A program made the translations under genes and the position numbers. A DNA stretch of 64,000 nt from Gilliamella apis (GTDB lineage Bacteria; Pseudomonadota; Gammaproteobacteria; Enterobacterales; Orbaceae), in NCBI RefSeq assembly GCF_002142155.1, contig NZ_NASD01000011.1:1-64000 (forward strand), written 5' to 3'. Below, piece after piece: positions 47,782 to 58,693 of the stretch; position 1 is the first letter of the stretch; each line of letters begins with the position of its first letter. The notes beneath the pieces were generated by a model. That model worked only from the letters and a program-made list of their open reading frames with translations, did no database searches and was not told the DNA's origin.

Positions 47782-48441
47782 TTAATCGTCTAAATGATCA
47801 ACATTATTATAAAACTTAACTGAATATTCACCCTCTTGTTGCTCGTTATTCTGTTTATAATTAACCACGCTAATACTAGTATTTAACATTCGTGGGAAAT
47901 AGTTTTCATCACGATGTTGACGCCAATCGCCACCATTTAAAACACAAAGTAATATTCGTAATACCGTACCATGTGATACAACTAAAATATTACCATTATC
48001 TTGCGGTGCATTTTTAACAATTTCATTTAAAGCATTTTTCATACGAGAAAGTACATCAAGGTAATTTTCACCTTGATTAACAGATGCATCAAACTTTTCT
48101 GGTTCAGTTAAATAGGTATTAAATTCTGGGAATTCTTTTTTTAGTGAAGGCACATGTCTACCCTCCCAAAGCCCAAAATCCATTTCTCGCAAACCTTCAA
48201 GCTCAAAAGTAGGAATTACATTATCATTTTCATTAATAATATAGTCCCGAGTTTCCATTGCACGTTGTTGAGGGCTAGAATAGGCTTGTATAAATGGCGT
48301 ATTTTTTAGATGCTTTCCGGTTATTTTGGCACCTAAAATGCCATTTTCAGTAAGAGGTGAATTTTGTGACCCCTGCATCTGATCTTTAATATTCCATTCT
48401 GTTTGACCATGTCTAATTAAGTATAAATTAAGATCTTTCAT
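47782..48441 (-). CDS. Histidine phosphatase family protein (GpmB-like)
   Basis: The 219-residue product has the phosphohistidine motif LIRHGQTEWN at residues 8-17, SSPQQRAMETRDYI near 57, the catalytic glutamate in LREMDFGLWEGR and the second histidine in LVVSHGTVLRILL near 155. Family members are phosphoglycerate mutases or phosphatases for small metabolites, including cobalamin and nucleotide substrates, so the substrate is not certain. It lies 26 bases downstream of rluC on the same strand. Confidence 0.85.
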   Translation of the reverse strand: MKDLNLYLIRHGQTEWNIKDQMQGSQNSPLTENGILGAKITGKHLKNTPFIQAYSSPQQRAMETRDYIINENDNVIPTFELEGLREMDFGLWEGRHVPSLKKEFPEFNTYLTEPEKFDASVNQGENYLDVLSRMKNALNEIVKNAPQDNGNILVVSHGTVLRILLCVLNGGDWRQHRDENYFPRMLNTSISVVNYKQNNEQQEGEYSVKFYNNVDHLDD

Positions 48442-48467
48442 GCTTATTAATTACCTTCTCATTTTAA

Positions 48468-49448
48468 TCATTCTGTTTGTTGATATTTATCAACTCTAAT
48501 CTTTGTCAAACAATTTTGCAATACATCATCCAACGGGGCATGTAATTGCATCTCCTGTAAAGTTTTCGGATGAATAAATTTTACATTAGCGGCATGTAAA
48601 AATAATCGATTAAGTTTACTATCAGTTAATAATGCATCAAATTGACTATCACCATAGCGATCATCAAATGCAATCGGATGATTAGCATATTGAGTATGCA
48701 CACGAATTTGGTGAGTACGACCAGTTACTGGGCTCGCCTTAACTAAGGTTGCAAAACCGAAGCGTTCTTCTACTTTAAATCTCGTTTCTGAAGGTTTTCC
48801 TTCGGCATTGACCTTAACCACTCGTTCACCACTTTTAAGAACATTTTTTAGTAATGGTGCTTGTACAACTTTGCATTCAGAAGGCCAATTACCTTTCACT
48901 AAGGCTAAATAATTCTTTTGCATCTGTTTCAAACGTAATTGTTCATGCAGTGACTTTAACGCAGAACGTTTTTTCGCAATCAATAAAATACCTGATGTTT
49001 CGCGGTCAATTCGATGCACTAATTCTAAAAATTTCGCTTCTGGTCGTAAGGCTCTTAATCCTTCAATAACACCAAAACTTAGACCACTACCACCATGTAC
49101 GGCAATTCCAGATGGTTTATTAATGGCTAAAATTACATCATCTTCATAAATGATCGCTTTCTCCAAATCAGCAACTTTATTTAGTTTTGTGGAAATCTCA
49201 GGCACCGTTTTTTCGGAAACGCGTATAGGTGGGATACGCACTTCATCACCAATAGCTAGCTTGTATTCTGGTTTTATTCTTTTTTTGTTAACGCGAACTT
49301 CACCTTTTCTAAGTATGCGATAAATCATACTTTTAGGCACACCTTTAAGATATGTAATAAGAAAGTTATCAATGCGTTGCGCTTCATTTTCTTCACTAAT
49401 TGTGACAAATGAAACTTGTTGTTTTGTTTGTTGAACTTTTGAGTCCAT
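48468..49448 (-). CDS. rluC: 23S rRNA pseudouridine synthase RluC
   Basis: RluC makes pseudouridine at positions 955, 2504 and 2580 of 23S rRNA. The 326 residues have an S4 RNA-binding domain (RIDNFLITYLKGVPKSMIYRILRKGEVRVNKKR) followed by the synthase domain with the catalytic aspartate in LELVHRIDRETSGILLIAKK near 150 and the late GRTHQIRVHTQYANHPIAFDDRYGD. It matches E. coli RluC in length. Confidence 0.93.
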   Translation of the reverse strand: MDSKVQQTKQQVSFVTISEENEAQRIDNFLITYLKGVPKSMIYRILRKGEVRVNKKRIKPEYKLAIGDEVRIPPIRVSEKTVPEISTKLNKVADLEKAIIYEDDVILAINKPSGIAVHGGSGLSFGVIEGLRALRPEAKFLELVHRIDRETSGILLIAKKRSALKSLHEQLRLKQMQKNYLALVKGNWPSECKVVQAPLLKNVLKSGERVVKVNAEGKPSETRFKVEERFGFATLVKASPVTGRTHQIRVHTQYANHPIAFDDRYGDSQFDALLTDSKLNRLFLHAANVKFIHPKTLQEMQLHAPLDDVLQNCLTKIRVDKYQQTE

Positions 49449-49598
49449 AAGAAAAGATTAATCCACCGTTAATAAATAAAAGTCGTTTCACATTATTAAA
49501 AAATAAACTACACTACTACTGGCTAAAAATTAATATCGATTAATTTCAATAAAATGAATATAAAACGATTATAACGGAATCTGGAGGAATAAAACAGT

Positions 49599-50132
49599 AT
49601 GTTATCTCTGCTCAATCAATACTCTCGCAGTAGAGTTGCTTGGTTTTTGTTATTTCTTTCCACCTTTATTTTTGAAATAACCGCTCTCTATTTTCAACAT
49701 GGCTTAGGCCTTGCCCCTTGTACATTATGTATCTATCAACGTTGTGCAATTTACGGCATTATGCTTGGCAGCTTAATTGGACTGATTGCGCCTAGCAAAC
49801 TAATTTTTCGCTTAGCAGGTATTTTGGTATGGTTAATTAGTTCCATAAAAGGCTTTAACTTAGCAACTTTTCATGCCCATTTACAATTTGAACCAAATTT
49901 AAGTGATACCTGTGCTATTAATGTGCAATTCCCTTCTTGGTTAGCATTAAATGAATGGTTACCAAGTATGTTTAATGCTTATGGATCATGTGCAGACAAA
50001 ATTTGGTCTTTTTTAACTATTGAAATGTCGCAATGGATGATCATTATTTTTGCTTGTTACCTTTTAGTGAGTTTGGTGATACTCTTCTCTCAACTCTTTT
50101 CACCGAGTAAAAAGTCAATCTGGAGTAAATAA
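49599..50132 (+). CDS. dsbB: Disulfide bond formation protein B
   Basis: DsbB reoxidises DsbA in the inner membrane and passes electrons to quinones. The 177 residues hold four hydrophobic segments and both cysteine pairs: CTLC near residue 41 in GLAPCTLCIYQRC, and the second pair in SDTCAINV and AYGSCADKIW. An arginine follows the first pair, as in enteric DsbB (YQR). A GGAGGA site precedes the ATG. DsbC, encoded at 34950, is the isomerase of the same periplasmic system. Confidence 0.95.
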   Translation: MLSLLNQYSRSRVAWFLLFLSTFIFEITALYFQHGLGLAPCTLCIYQRCAIYGIMLGSLIGLIAPSKLIFRLAGILVWLISSIKGFNLATFHAHLQFEPNLSDTCAINVQFPSWLALNEWLPSMFNAYGSCADKIWSFLTIEMSQWMIIIFACYLLVSLVILFSQLFSPSKKSIWSK

Positions 50133-50206
50133 ACTTTTCGACTGGCACTTTTTGTTGAGTTTGTTAGAATGTGTGGCAATTTAATTTTACAAATTATCAC
50201 ACATAC

Positions 50207-50863
50207 ATGCTTTTGGAATATCATCCCCCCATTGATCCGTGGCTAACTATTTTATATCAAGATGATCATATTGTTGTTGTGAATAAACAACCCGGTATAT
50301 TATCTGTTTCAGGCAATAAGCCACAATTTATAGATAGCATTATTCATCGCTTACAACAAAAATATAGTTATGTTGAATCAGTCCATCGTCTCGATATGGC
50401 GACCAGTGGTATCATGGTTGCGGCTTTATCAAAATTGGCTGATAGAGAAATTAAAAAACAATTCCGCGAACGAGTACCGAAAAAAACTTATATTGCCGTA
50501 GTTCATGGCCATCTTGAAAATGATATTGGCCAAGTCGAATTACCATTAATTTGTGATTGGCCTAATCGTCCACGACAAATGGTTGACCACGAAAATGGCA
50601 AATATGCATTAACCCATTATCAAGTTATTTCCCGTAATGATGATAATACCACCAGAGTTGCACTATTTCCGTTTACAGGACGCTCCCATCAATTACGAGT
50701 TCATATGCAAGCAATCGGACATCCCATTCTAGGGGATAAATTTTATGCTCATCCTGAAGCATTTTCGATGTCAAAACGATTATTGTTACATGCACAACTA
50801 CTTACAATAAATCACCCCAAAACAGCGGAAAGTATGACATTTTGTTGTGAGCCAGATTTTTAA
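50207..50863 (+). CDS. rluA: tRNA/23S rRNA pseudouridine synthase RluA
   Basis: RluA modifies U746 in 23S rRNA and U32 in some tRNAs. The 218-residue product reads PPIDPWLTILYQDDHIVVVNK near the start, with the catalytic aspartate in SVHRLDMATSGIMVAAL and the late GRSHQLRVHMQAIGHPILGDKFY. I chose the ATG at 50207 by comparison with the E. coli protein; the frame is open upstream to 50171. There is no S4 domain, which separates it from RluC. Confidence 0.93.
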   Translation: MLLEYHPPIDPWLTILYQDDHIVVVNKQPGILSVSGNKPQFIDSIIHRLQQKYSYVESVHRLDMATSGIMVAALSKLADREIKKQFRERVPKKTYIAVVHGHLENDIGQVELPLICDWPNRPRQMVDHENGKYALTHYQVISRNDDNTTRVALFPFTGRSHQLRVHMQAIGHPILGDKFYAHPEAFSMSKRLLLHAQLLTINHPKTAESMTFCCEPDF

Positions 50864-50940
50864 ATTTTAAACAATATATCCATTAGTAATATTTAACTTA
50901 CTAATAGCGATATAACACAAATTAGTTATGGAGTCATAAA

Positions 50941-51537
50941 ATGCAAAAAATTGTTTTAGCTACCAACAACCAAGGAAAAGTCAATGAATTACAACAGCTT
51001 TTGGCTAATGCTGGCTTTGATGTTGTAGCCCAAAGTGTATTCAATGTTCCTGATGCTGAAGAAACCGGTTTAACATTTATTGAAAATGCTATCTTAAAAG
51101 CTAGACATACTGCAAAATTGACAAAATTACCTGCGATTGCAGATGATTCAGGCTTAGTTGTTGATGCACTAAATGGTCAGCCAGGAATATATTCAGCTCG
51201 TTATGCTGGAGAACATGGCAATGATAAAAGTAATAATGAGAAATTATTACTTGCATTAAAGGATGTAGCAAAAGAAAAAAGAACTGCATACTTCTACTGT
51301 GCGCTTGCTTTTATGCGACATGAAAACGATCCAACCCCTATTATCTGCTTAGGAAAATGGAATGGATTAATTTTGAATGAACCGCATGGCAATGGTGGAT
51401 TTGGTTATGATCCATTATTTTTTGTTCCAGAACTTAATTGTAGTGCCGCAGAGCTAACTAAAGAACATAAAAGCCAAATTTCTCATCGAGGACAAGCACT
51501 TAAACAATTAATCGCCAAAATAAAAACTGAGTATTAG
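50941..51537 (+). CDS. rdgB: XTP/dITP pyrophosphatase
   Basis: RdgB removes non-canonical purine triphosphates (dITP, XTP) from the nucleotide pool. The 198 residues start [20 protein letters not shown], and hold the substrate loop [26 protein letters not shown] near 66, [15 protein letters not shown] near 150 and [10 protein letters not shown] near the end. All fit the HAM1 family. Confidence 0.96.
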   Translation: MQKIVLATNNQGKVNELQQLLANAGFDVVAQSVFNVPDAEETGLTFIENAILKARHTAKLTKLPAIADDSGLVVDALNGQPGIYSARYAGEHGNDKSNNEKLLLALKDVAKEKRTAYFYCALAFMRHENDPTPIICLGKWNGLILNEPHGNGGFGYDPLFFVPELNCSAAELTKEHKSQISHRGQALKQLIAKIKTEY

Positions 51538-51556
51538 CCAGATAATCTGGCTTTTC
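51536..51556 (+). terminator. rdgB terminator
   Basis: AGCCAGAT pairs with ATCTGGCT over a minimal loop, followed by TTTT, and it overlaps the rdgB stop codon. Confidence 0.75.
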
Positions 51557-51638
51557 AGCTCACTACTTATTTCCAATAATTGCACATTTTGAACTAAACA
51601 GTATATACTAGAACACCAATTATTTTGGAGTTGATATT

Positions 51639-52487
51639 GTGATATTATTGATAGTAAGTGGCCGTTCAGGTTCAGGAAAATCAATTGCATTACGTGCACT
51701 AGAAGATATGGGATTTTATTGTGTTGATAATATTCCTATTGCGTTATTGCCTCAACTTGCTGAATCATTAAAAGATAATAATACCCCTGTTGCGGTCAGT
51801 CTAGATATTCGAAATTTGCCTGATAATTTTGATTTTAATCATGATGTCCTCCAACGCTTACCCTCTTCGGTTACACCGGAAATAATCTTTTTTGATTGTA
51901 GTCGTAATACACTAATTCGACGTTATAGCGAAACCAGACGAATACATCCCCTTACTAATCAAAAATATTCATTAGAAGAAGCCATCGATCTTGAAGAGAC
52001 TTACTTAGAGCCATTAAAATCACATGCGAGTTTGATGATAAATACCGACAACCTTTCGGTTCATGAGTTATCAACTATTCTTAGAACCAGAGTTTTAGGT
52101 AAGAAAGAACGAGAATTAACCATGATCTTTGAATCATTTGGATTTAAACATGGTTTACCCGTCGATGCTGATTTTGTGTTTGACGTTAGATTTTTACCGA
52201 ATCCCCATTGGGATATCTCTTTACGACCATTAACCGGCTTAGATGAACCCGTTAAAAACTATTTATTAAAACATGATGAGGTAACGAATTTCATTTATCA
52301 AACCGCCAATTATCTACAACAATGGTTGCCTATGTTAGAAAAAAATAACCGTAGCTATTTAACTATTGCCATTGGTTGTACCGGTGGACAACATCGTTCT
52401 GTTTTTATCGCTGAACAATTAGCCGAGTTTTTTAAAGCACAAAATAAACAAGTTCAAATTCGTCATCGTACACTTGAAAAACAATAA
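51639..52487 (+). CDS. rapZ: RNase adapter protein RapZ
   Basis: RapZ binds GlmZ RNA and directs RNase E to it, tuning glucosamine-6-phosphate synthesis. The 282 residues have the Walker A loop [26 protein letters not shown] at 7-32, and the C-terminal RNA-binding domain with [24 protein letters not shown] and [19 protein letters not shown]. The start is a GTG at 51639 preceded by TTGGAG, and the encoded start matches E. coli RapZ. The usual neighbours ptsN and npr are absent; it stands alone after rdgB. Confidence 0.95.
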   Translation: MILLIVSGRSGSGKSIALRALEDMGFYCVDNIPIALLPQLAESLKDNNTPVAVSLDIRNLPDNFDFNHDVLQRLPSSVTPEIIFFDCSRNTLIRRYSETRRIHPLTNQKYSLEEAIDLEETYLEPLKSHASLMINTDNLSVHELSTILRTRVLGKKERELTMIFESFGFKHGLPVDADFVFDVRFLPNPHWDISLRPLTGLDEPVKNYLLKHDEVTNFIYQTANYLQQWLPMLEKNNRSYLTIAIGCTGGQHRSVFIAEQLAEFFKAQNKQVQIRHRTLEKQ

Positions 52488-52493
52488 TTACTG

Positions 52494-53309
52494 TTATTCA
52501 ATAGGATTAACATTTGATAGATCTGTTAATCGTTTTTTATATTTTTCAAATATATCTTTAAATGTCGGTTTAAGTTTAGTTTTAGTTGGAAGTGATGTAA
52601 TCAACTGACTAACTTTTACTAATTCAATATCATCAGGTAAATTAGCTAATTTTGTACGTAAGACATTCACGGTTTGTGGATGAGGATGACCAATAGCAAT
52701 GGCATGACCATTTTTGTGGGCAATTTTTATTGCCAAATCAAACTGCTGAGCGATAGCATATTCTTTTTGCTGATCATCTAAAAATACATCGCGTCCAATA
52801 ACCGCTATATTGTATTCACTTGCTGCGTTTTTTACTTGGGTCTTACCTATCGTTTTACTATCTAAAAAAAACATGGAATAGTGACTTAACGCCTTCATCA
52901 CGTTATGCATACCATTTAAATTTGCAGTCATTAAACTGCCCATATGATTATTCACACCAATAGCATACGGCACACGGGAGACGGCATCATCAACGATTCT
53001 TTTTACTTCTAACTCACTCATATAGGGAAATAGAGTATCTTTCTCTAAAGGTTGTTTTCCCAAAGGGGCCATGGGTAAGTGAATAATAACATCATTACCA
53101 TGTTGATGGGCAATGGTCGCAATCCGTCTAGCATTAGGCGAATGAGGTAGAACGGCAATAGTGATGTTAGGAGAAAATGAGATAATCTGTTCTTCATTGT
53201 GCTGGCGATAACCAAAATCATCTATAACTAATGCTAATTTTGCTGCTAATACACTATTAGCTTTAAATAAGAAAAGTAATACTCCTATTTTTAACAGATT
53301 TTTTATCAT
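52494..53309 (-). CDS. yibQ: Divergent polysaccharide deacetylase family protein (YibQ)
   Basis: The 271-residue product has a signal peptide (LLKIGVLLFLFKANSVLA), then LALVIDDFGYR near residue 25 (the metal-binding aspartates of the DUF610 family), VIIHLPMAPLG near 75 and GVNNHMGSLMT near 118. The family is related to polysaccharide deacetylases and always sits beside envC, which suggests a part in cell-wall remodelling. It overlaps envC by four bases. Confidence 0.9.
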   Translation of the reverse strand: MIKNLLKIGVLLFLFKANSVLAAKLALVIDDFGYRQHNEEQIISFSPNITIAVLPHSPNARRIATIAHQHGNDVIIHLPMAPLGKQPLEKDTLFPYMSELEVKRIVDDAVSRVPYAIGVNNHMGSLMTANLNGMHNVMKALSHYSMFFLDSKTIGKTQVKNAASEYNIAVIGRDVFLDDQQKEYAIAQQFDLAIKIAHKNGHAIAIGHPHPQTVNVLRTKLANLPDDIELVKVSQLITSLPTKTKLKPTFKDIFEKYKKRLTDLSNVNPIE

Positions 53310-54517
53310 TTTAACCAGCCACTTGGATCTAATGCTTTACCATCTCGACGAATTTCAAAATAAAGCCCAGCGGTATTTTGACCGCCACTAGAGCCAACAA
53401 TAGCAATTGGCTGTTGAGCTCGAACTTTTTCGCCTACTTCAACTAAAACGCGCTGATTATAACCATATAAACTCATATCGCCTTTACCATGTTCAAGTGC
53501 AACAACAAATCCATAACCTTGTAACCAGCTGGCTAAAATAACTCGTCCATCAGCAATAGCTTTAACTTGAGTGCCATCTCTGGCATCGATAACCATACCT
53601 TTCCAACGTAGTTCACCTTGTAATGTTTCACCAAATCGATGAATAGTATTACCATTTACTGGCCAATTAAATTGGTGTTGCGGTTTACCAATACCACTGA
53701 CTCGAGCCATTAATGCCCGTTCGTTAGCATTAAGTGTGTAATTAGTATTCTTTTGTTGTTTTTCTTCTATATTTTTTGCTTGCCTTGCCTCTTCTTCGGC
53801 TATTTTTCGACTTTCTCGTTCCGCTTGGGCAATTCTAGCCTGTAATTTTGCTTCGTTATTTTTTAACTCGTCTAATTTCTGTTGATTTTTCTGCATTGAA
53901 GATTCAAGCAAATTGATAGTTTTTTTACGATTCTGGTGATTTTTTTCTAGCGCTAACTGTTCCTGTTTCTGTTTAGTATTTAGCGTTTTTTGCGTGCTCT
54001 GTGTCTTTTTCAAAGCCGTTTTCTTTTCACTAAGTTGAACTTGTGTTTCGCGAAGCATATTTATTTGCTGTTGTCTTGCTTCATTAATATAACGAAAATA
54101 GGTAATAAGACGTTCATTACGCTCACTTTGTTCGCTAGCAAAAATGAGTTTAAAGTTGGTGTTTTTTCCTAACTTGAAAGCACTTTCTAACTGTTTTGCT
54201 AACTCATTGCGTTGTTGTTGTTGTTTAATTTTTAAATCATCGATTTGTTTAATTAAAGAAATGATTTCACTGTCTAACTTTTTAAGTGTAAGACTATTTT
54301 TCTCAATTGATGTTAATAATTTTGCTATTTCTATCTCTTGATCTTTAAGATCATTAATTAATTGCGTTCGCTCTTTTTTTTGCTCTGCTAGACGTTTCTC
54401 TTGTTCTTCGATTGAACGACGTAACGATTGTAATTGTTGATTATCATCTGCATACACAAAGTATGTATTTATTAATCCAATAAAAAATATAATCAACAGT
54501 TTATGATAAATAGACAT
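53306..54517 (-). CDS. envC: Murein hydrolase activator EnvC
   Basis: EnvC activates the amidases AmiA and AmiB at the septum. The 403 residues have a signal peptide, a long coiled coil from about 25 to 250 (QQLQSLRRSIEEQEKRLAEQKKERTQL and later KLDELKNNEAKLQARIAQAERESRKIAEEEARQ), and a C-terminal degenerate LytM domain (about 285-403) with FNWPVNGNTIHRFGE, SLYGYNQRVLVEVG and GLYFEIRRDGKALDPSGWL. The usual zinc ligands are missing, as expected for an activator rather than a hydrolase. Confidence 0.94.
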   Translation of the reverse strand: MSIYHKLLIIFFIGLINTYFVYADDNQQLQSLRRSIEEQEKRLAEQKKERTQLINDLKDQEIEIAKLLTSIEKNSLTLKKLDSEIISLIKQIDDLKIKQQQQRNELAKQLESAFKLGKNTNFKLIFASEQSERNERLITYFRYINEARQQQINMLRETQVQLSEKKTALKKTQSTQKTLNTKQKQEQLALEKNHQNRKKTINLLESSMQKNQQKLDELKNNEAKLQARIAQAERESRKIAEEEARQAKNIEEKQQKNTNYTLNANERALMARVSGIGKPQHQFNWPVNGNTIHRFGETLQGELRWKGMVIDARDGTQVKAIADGRVILASWLQGYGFVVALEHGKGDMSLYGYNQRVLVEVGEKVRAQQPIAIVGSSGGQNTAGLYFEIRRDGKALDPSGWLK

Positions 54518-54719
54518 GGCCTTTTTATTTTTGATTTTTTACCAAGCAATATAGATGACTTCACTATACCGACAAATGGCTAAAGATGCAAAATGAAAAC
54601 TATCATGTGTAGCTTAATCAATATAAAGTAATTAGGCATTTCACAAGCTCTAATAAAAAGTATAAAATGTAGCACTATTTAATTTGTAGAAAAATTAATT
54701 CAACCATAAAGATAACATC

Positions 54720-55652
54720 ATGCAAAAGTTTAATGTCAAAACCTTCCAAGGTTTAATACTTACGTTACAAGATTACTGGGCTAATCAAGGTTGTACAGTG
54801 ATTCAGCCATTAGATATGGAAGTCGGTGCTGGTACTTCTCATCCAATGACCTGTTTACGAGCACTTGGTCCGGAACCAATTAATGCAGCTTATGTTCAAC
54901 CATCTCGCCGCCCAACTGATGGTCGTTATGGTGAAAACCCGAATAGGTTACAGCATTATTATCAATTTCAAGTTATCTTAAAACCATCACCAGACAACAT
55001 CCAAGAACTCTATCTAGGATCTTTAAAGGAACTTGGCCTTCATCCAACTATCAACGATATTCGTTTTGTAGAAGATAACTGGGAAAACCCAACATTAGGT
55101 GCATGGGGATTAGGTTGGGAAGTATGGCTAAATGGCATGGAAGTGACGCAATTTACCTATTTCCAACAAGTCGGTGGGCTTGAATGTAAACCAGTCACCG
55201 GTGAAATTACCTATGGATTAGAACGACTAGCAATGTATATCCAAGGTGTAGATAGTGTTTACGACTTAGTTTGGAGCGATGGAGCATTTGGTAAAACTAC
55301 TTATGGTGATGTTTTTCATCAAAATGAAGTCGAACAATCAACCTATAATTTCGAATACGCTAATATTGATTTCTTATTTTATTGTTTTGAACAACATGAA
55401 AAAGAAGCAAAATTATTACTTGAATTAGAAAAACCACTACCATTACCAGCTTACGAACGTATTTTGAAAGCAGCTCACTGTTTTAATTTATTAGATGCTC
55501 GTAAAGCAATTTCGGTAACCGAACGCCAACGTTATATATTGCGAATCAGAACATTAACCAAAATGGTGGCTGAAGCATATTACGCATCTCGTGAAGCACT
55601 AGGATTTCCAATGTGCCAAAATTCAAGTTCTAAACCAAATGCAGCAAAGTAG
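54720..55652 (+). CDS. glyQ: Glycyl-tRNA synthetase alpha subunit
   Basis: GlyQ holds the catalytic site of the tetrameric bacterial glycyl-tRNA synthetase. The 310 residues start with the conserved [35 protein letters not shown] and contain the class II motifs [26 protein letters not shown] and [14 protein letters not shown]. glyS follows after 13 bases, so the two are co-transcribed. Confidence 0.97.
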   Translation: MQKFNVKTFQGLILTLQDYWANQGCTVIQPLDMEVGAGTSHPMTCLRALGPEPINAAYVQPSRRPTDGRYGENPNRLQHYYQFQVILKPSPDNIQELYLGSLKELGLHPTINDIRFVEDNWENPTLGAWGLGWEVWLNGMEVTQFTYFQQVGGLECKPVTGEITYGLERLAMYIQGVDSVYDLVWSDGAFGKTTYGDVFHQNEVEQSTYNFEYANIDFLFYCFEQHEKEAKLLLELEKPLPLPAYERILKAAHCFNLLDARKAISVTERQRYILRIRTLTKMVAEAYYASREALGFPMCQNSSSKPNAAK

Positions 55653-55665
55653 GAGTTGATATATT

Positions 55666-57735
55666 ATGCAAAAAACATTTTTAGTGGAAATCGGTACTGA
55701 AGAGTTACCACCAAAATCACTCCGTACTTTAGCTGAAAGCTTTGCAGCTAATTTTATTGAACAACTTGATAATGCTAATTTAGAACATGGTGAAGTACTT
55801 TGGTATGCATCACCACGCCGTTTAGCATTAAAAGTTTTGAATTTAAATGATACTCAACCAGATAGCCAAATCGTTAAAAGAGGCCCCGCAGTCAGTGCAG
55901 CATTTGATGCAAATGGTAATCCGACAAAAGCAGCAGAAGGTTGGGCTCGTGGTTGTGGGATTGATATATCACAAGCAGAACGAATTCAAACCGATAAAGG
56001 CGAATGGCTATCTTATACTCACAATCAAAAAGGTCAACCTGTTGTTAATTTACTTTGTGATATGGTTAAAAATGCCTTAAATAAATTGCCGATTCCTAAA
56101 CCGATGCGCTGGGCAGCTCGTCAAGTTGAATTTATTCGACCTAGTCATACAGTCACGATGTTATATGGTGATGAGCTAGTACCTGGTATCATTTTAGATA
56201 TTCAATCAAACCGAATCATTCGTGGTCACCGCTTTATGGGTGAGCAACAATTTACTATTGATAATGCGGATCAATATCCAGAAATTCTTGAGCAACGTGG
56301 TAAAGTCGTCGCTGACTATGACAAACGAAAATCAATCATTAAACAGCAAGCTGAAGAAGCAGCTGCTAAACTTAATGGTAAAGCAGACTTAACCGAAAGC
56401 TTACTTGAAGAAGTTTCATCATTAGTTGAATGGCCAGTGGTATTGACTGCTAAATTTGAAGAAAGATTTTTAGCGGTTCCAGCTGAATCATTGGTATATA
56501 CCATGAAAGGCGATCAAAAATATTTCCCTGTTTATGACAAACAAGGGAAATTGTTACCAAATTTCATTTTTGTTGCCAATATTGAGTCCAAAGATCCACA
56601 AGTTGTTATTTCAGGTAATGAAAAAGTCGTACGCCCACGTTTAGCTGATGCTGAATTCTTTTATAAAACAGACTTGAAACAAAGCTTAGAAGCTCGTCTT
56701 CCTCGCCTTGAAACTGTTTTATTCCAACAACAATTAGGTACAGTTAAAGATAAAGCACTCCGCATTGAAGCTTTATCAGGTTTTATTGCTGAAAAAACAG
56801 GCGCTAATGTTGAACAAGCCAAACGAGCAGGAAAATTAACTAAATGTGATTTAGTCACCAATACTGTATTTGAATTTCCTGAAACTCAAGGCATTATGGG
56901 TCGATACTTAGCGATTAAAGATGGTGAAAGTATCGAAGTTGCCACGGCTATTGAAGAACAATACAAACCACGTTTTTCTGGTGATGAGTTACCAAGTACA
57001 GCGGTTGCTAGTGCGGTCTCAATTGCAGAGAAAATGGATACATTAGCGGGTATTTTTGGTATTGGACAACATCCAAAAGGAGATAAAGATCCTTTTGCTC
57101 TTCGTCGTGCAGCTATTGGTGTATTACGCATTATTGTTGAAAAAGATTTACCTATTGATTTAGTTGAATTAGCTAATTTTGCCACATCATTATATGGTGA
57201 TAAATTAACTAACCAAAATGTTGTTGAAGACATTGTCAACTTTATGCAAGGTCGATTCCGAGCTTGGTATCAAGAAAAAGGATTTGCTATCGATACGATT
57301 CAAGCTGTACTTGCCATCAATCCAACTAGACCGGCTGATTTTGATGCCCGTGTCAACGCTGTAACACATTTTAGAACGTTGCCAGAAGCTTCTTCATTAG
57401 CTGAAGCTAATAAGCGAGTATCAAATATTTTATCGAAGACCGCAGATACTATTCCTGAAAATATTAACGCTTCATTGCTCGAAGCTGGTGCTGAAGGCGA
57501 ATTAGCGATGCAAATAGCGGTATTAACAGATAAGTTAGCTCCTTATTTTGCTAAGGGACAATATCAAGAGGCTTTAGTTGAATTAGCATCACTTAAAGCA
57601 CCTATAGATACCTTTTTTGAGAAAGTTATGGTGATGGTTGATGATGAAAAAATTAAATTAAATCGCTTGGCTCTTTTAAAGAAACTACAAAATTTATTTT
57701 TGAAAGTTGCCGATATTTCATTATTACAATCATAA
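55666..57735 (+). CDS. glyS: Glycyl-tRNA synthetase beta subunit
   Basis: GlyS binds tRNA-Gly and contributes an HD-type and an anticodon-binding domain. The 689 residues match the usual length, starting [23 protein letters not shown], with [27 protein letters not shown] near 145 and [28 protein letters not shown] near 465. It is coupled to glyQ. Confidence 0.97.
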   Translation: MQKTFLVEIGTEELPPKSLRTLAESFAANFIEQLDNANLEHGEVLWYASPRRLALKVLNLNDTQPDSQIVKRGPAVSAAFDANGNPTKAAEGWARGCGIDISQAERIQTDKGEWLSYTHNQKGQPVVNLLCDMVKNALNKLPIPKPMRWAARQVEFIRPSHTVTMLYGDELVPGIILDIQSNRIIRGHRFMGEQQFTIDNADQYPEILEQRGKVVADYDKRKSIIKQQAEEAAAKLNGKADLTESLLEEVSSLVEWPVVLTAKFEERFLAVPAESLVYTMKGDQKYFPVYDKQGKLLPNFIFVANIESKDPQVVISGNEKVVRPRLADAEFFYKTDLKQSLEARLPRLETVLFQQQLGTVKDKALRIEALSGFIAEKTGANVEQAKRAGKLTKCDLVTNTVFEFPETQGIMGRYLAIKDGESIEVATAIEEQYKPRFSGDELPSTAVASAVSIAEKMDTLAGIFGIGQHPKGDKDPFALRRAAIGVLRIIVEKDLPIDLVELANFATSLYGDKLTNQNVVEDIVNFMQGRFRAWYQEKGFAIDTIQAVLAINPTRPADFDARVNAVTHFRTLPEASSLAEANKRVSNILSKTADTIPENINASLLEAGAEGELAMQIAVLTDKLAPYFAKGQYQEALVELASLKAPIDTFFEKVMVMVDDEKIKLNRLALLKKLQNLFLKVADISLLQS

Positions 57736-57758
57736 TTATTAAATTGAATTTATACACC

Positions 57759-57780
57759 GTGGTAATACTTGTATTACCAC
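57759..57780 (+). terminator. Hairpin after glyS
   Basis: GTGGTAATAC pairs perfectly with GTATTACCAC around TT, but no T-run follows. It lies right before the ribosome-binding site of the next gene, so it may attenuate rather than end transcription. Confidence 0.45.
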
Positions 57781-57795
57781 ATAAAAGGAAACATG

Positions 57796-58608
57796 ATGGA
57801 TTCACAAAAAAACCTTTCATTTACAGCTATTTTTCAACAAACGATTAACTTTATCCGTAATCGATTTTCCCTAATAGCAATATCAAGTATTGTACTTGGT
57901 TTAATTAATACTTTAGTTATATATTCTGTAATTAATCCTAACCAACTAATGCTAGAATTAGAGTATTTTAATCAATTCGGTATGATTCCCGATTATTTTA
58001 TGAAAACCGTCATAATTCTATATTTGGTGAATATAGTTTTGGTTTCAATAATATTAAGCATTATCTGTAATTTATCAATGAGTAACAAACTTAATCCAAG
58101 TTTAATATTGTCACGAATACTACCAATATGCCTGAATATACTTGGTTTTTCTGTTTTATATATGTTAATTTGTATTCCTATCGCTATTTTATTCTTACTG
58201 GTCTTTAGCATAATAGGATTGCTTGTACCCAAAATGGTATCATTACTATTAATATTGGTGATAGGTTGTACGGTTTTAGTAATTTATAAGTCGATTTTTA
58301 ATTATTTTCTCGTTTCAGCAGCACAACCTAACTCGACGCCTTTTTTTCAAAGATTTAACGCCTGCCACATGTTTTTCTTCCAAAATTGGAAAGCGCCTGT
58401 TTTAATGATTTTAATCAGCGTTATTTTTACTGGAATACTAAATGGTATAAGTTCTTTAGGAAAAAATATTGTTTTTGATGTTATATCTACCTCACTAGGT
58501 GTGTTTGCTGATTTCTTTATATTTAGCTTCTTTTATCGTTTATACAGCATAAATAATAATATTGAATCGACAAAATCAGACGATAATAACAAACTAATAA
58601 TTTCTTAA
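57796..58608 (+). CDS. YciC-like (UPF0259) membrane protein
   Basis: The 270-residue protein has five or six hydrophobic segments and resembles the UPF0259 family: an early FQQTINFIRNRFSLIAISSIVLGLINTLVIYS, a middle pore-like stretch and a late FFQRFNACHMFFFQNWKAPVLMI and FFIFSFFYRLYSIN. The family is of unknown function. An in-frame ATG at 57793 is also possible; AAAGGA lies six bases before 57796. The gene follows glyS after a hairpin. Confidence 0.7.
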   Translation: MDSQKNLSFTAIFQQTINFIRNRFSLIAISSIVLGLINTLVIYSVINPNQLMLELEYFNQFGMIPDYFMKTVIILYLVNIVLVSIILSIICNLSMSNKLNPSLILSRILPICLNILGFSVLYMLICIPIAILFLLVFSIIGLLVPKMVSLLLILVIGCTVLVIYKSIFNYFLVSAAQPNSTPFFQRFNACHMFFFQNWKAPVLMILISVIFTGILNGISSLGKNIVFDVISTSLGVFADFFIFSFFYRLYSINNNIESTKSDDNNKLIIS

Positions 58609-58613
58609 TTATC

Positions 58614-58652
58614 ATTAATCCCTATTAATAAAATTTAATAGGGATTATTAAT
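58614..58652 (+). terminator. Terminator of the YciC-like gene
   Basis: AATCCCTATTA pairs with TAATAGGGATT across an AT-rich loop and is followed by ATTAATTTCT. Confidence 0.65.
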
Positions 58653-58693
58653 TTCTAATTCTCACCAAAAATCTTTATGTTACGGTTATTATT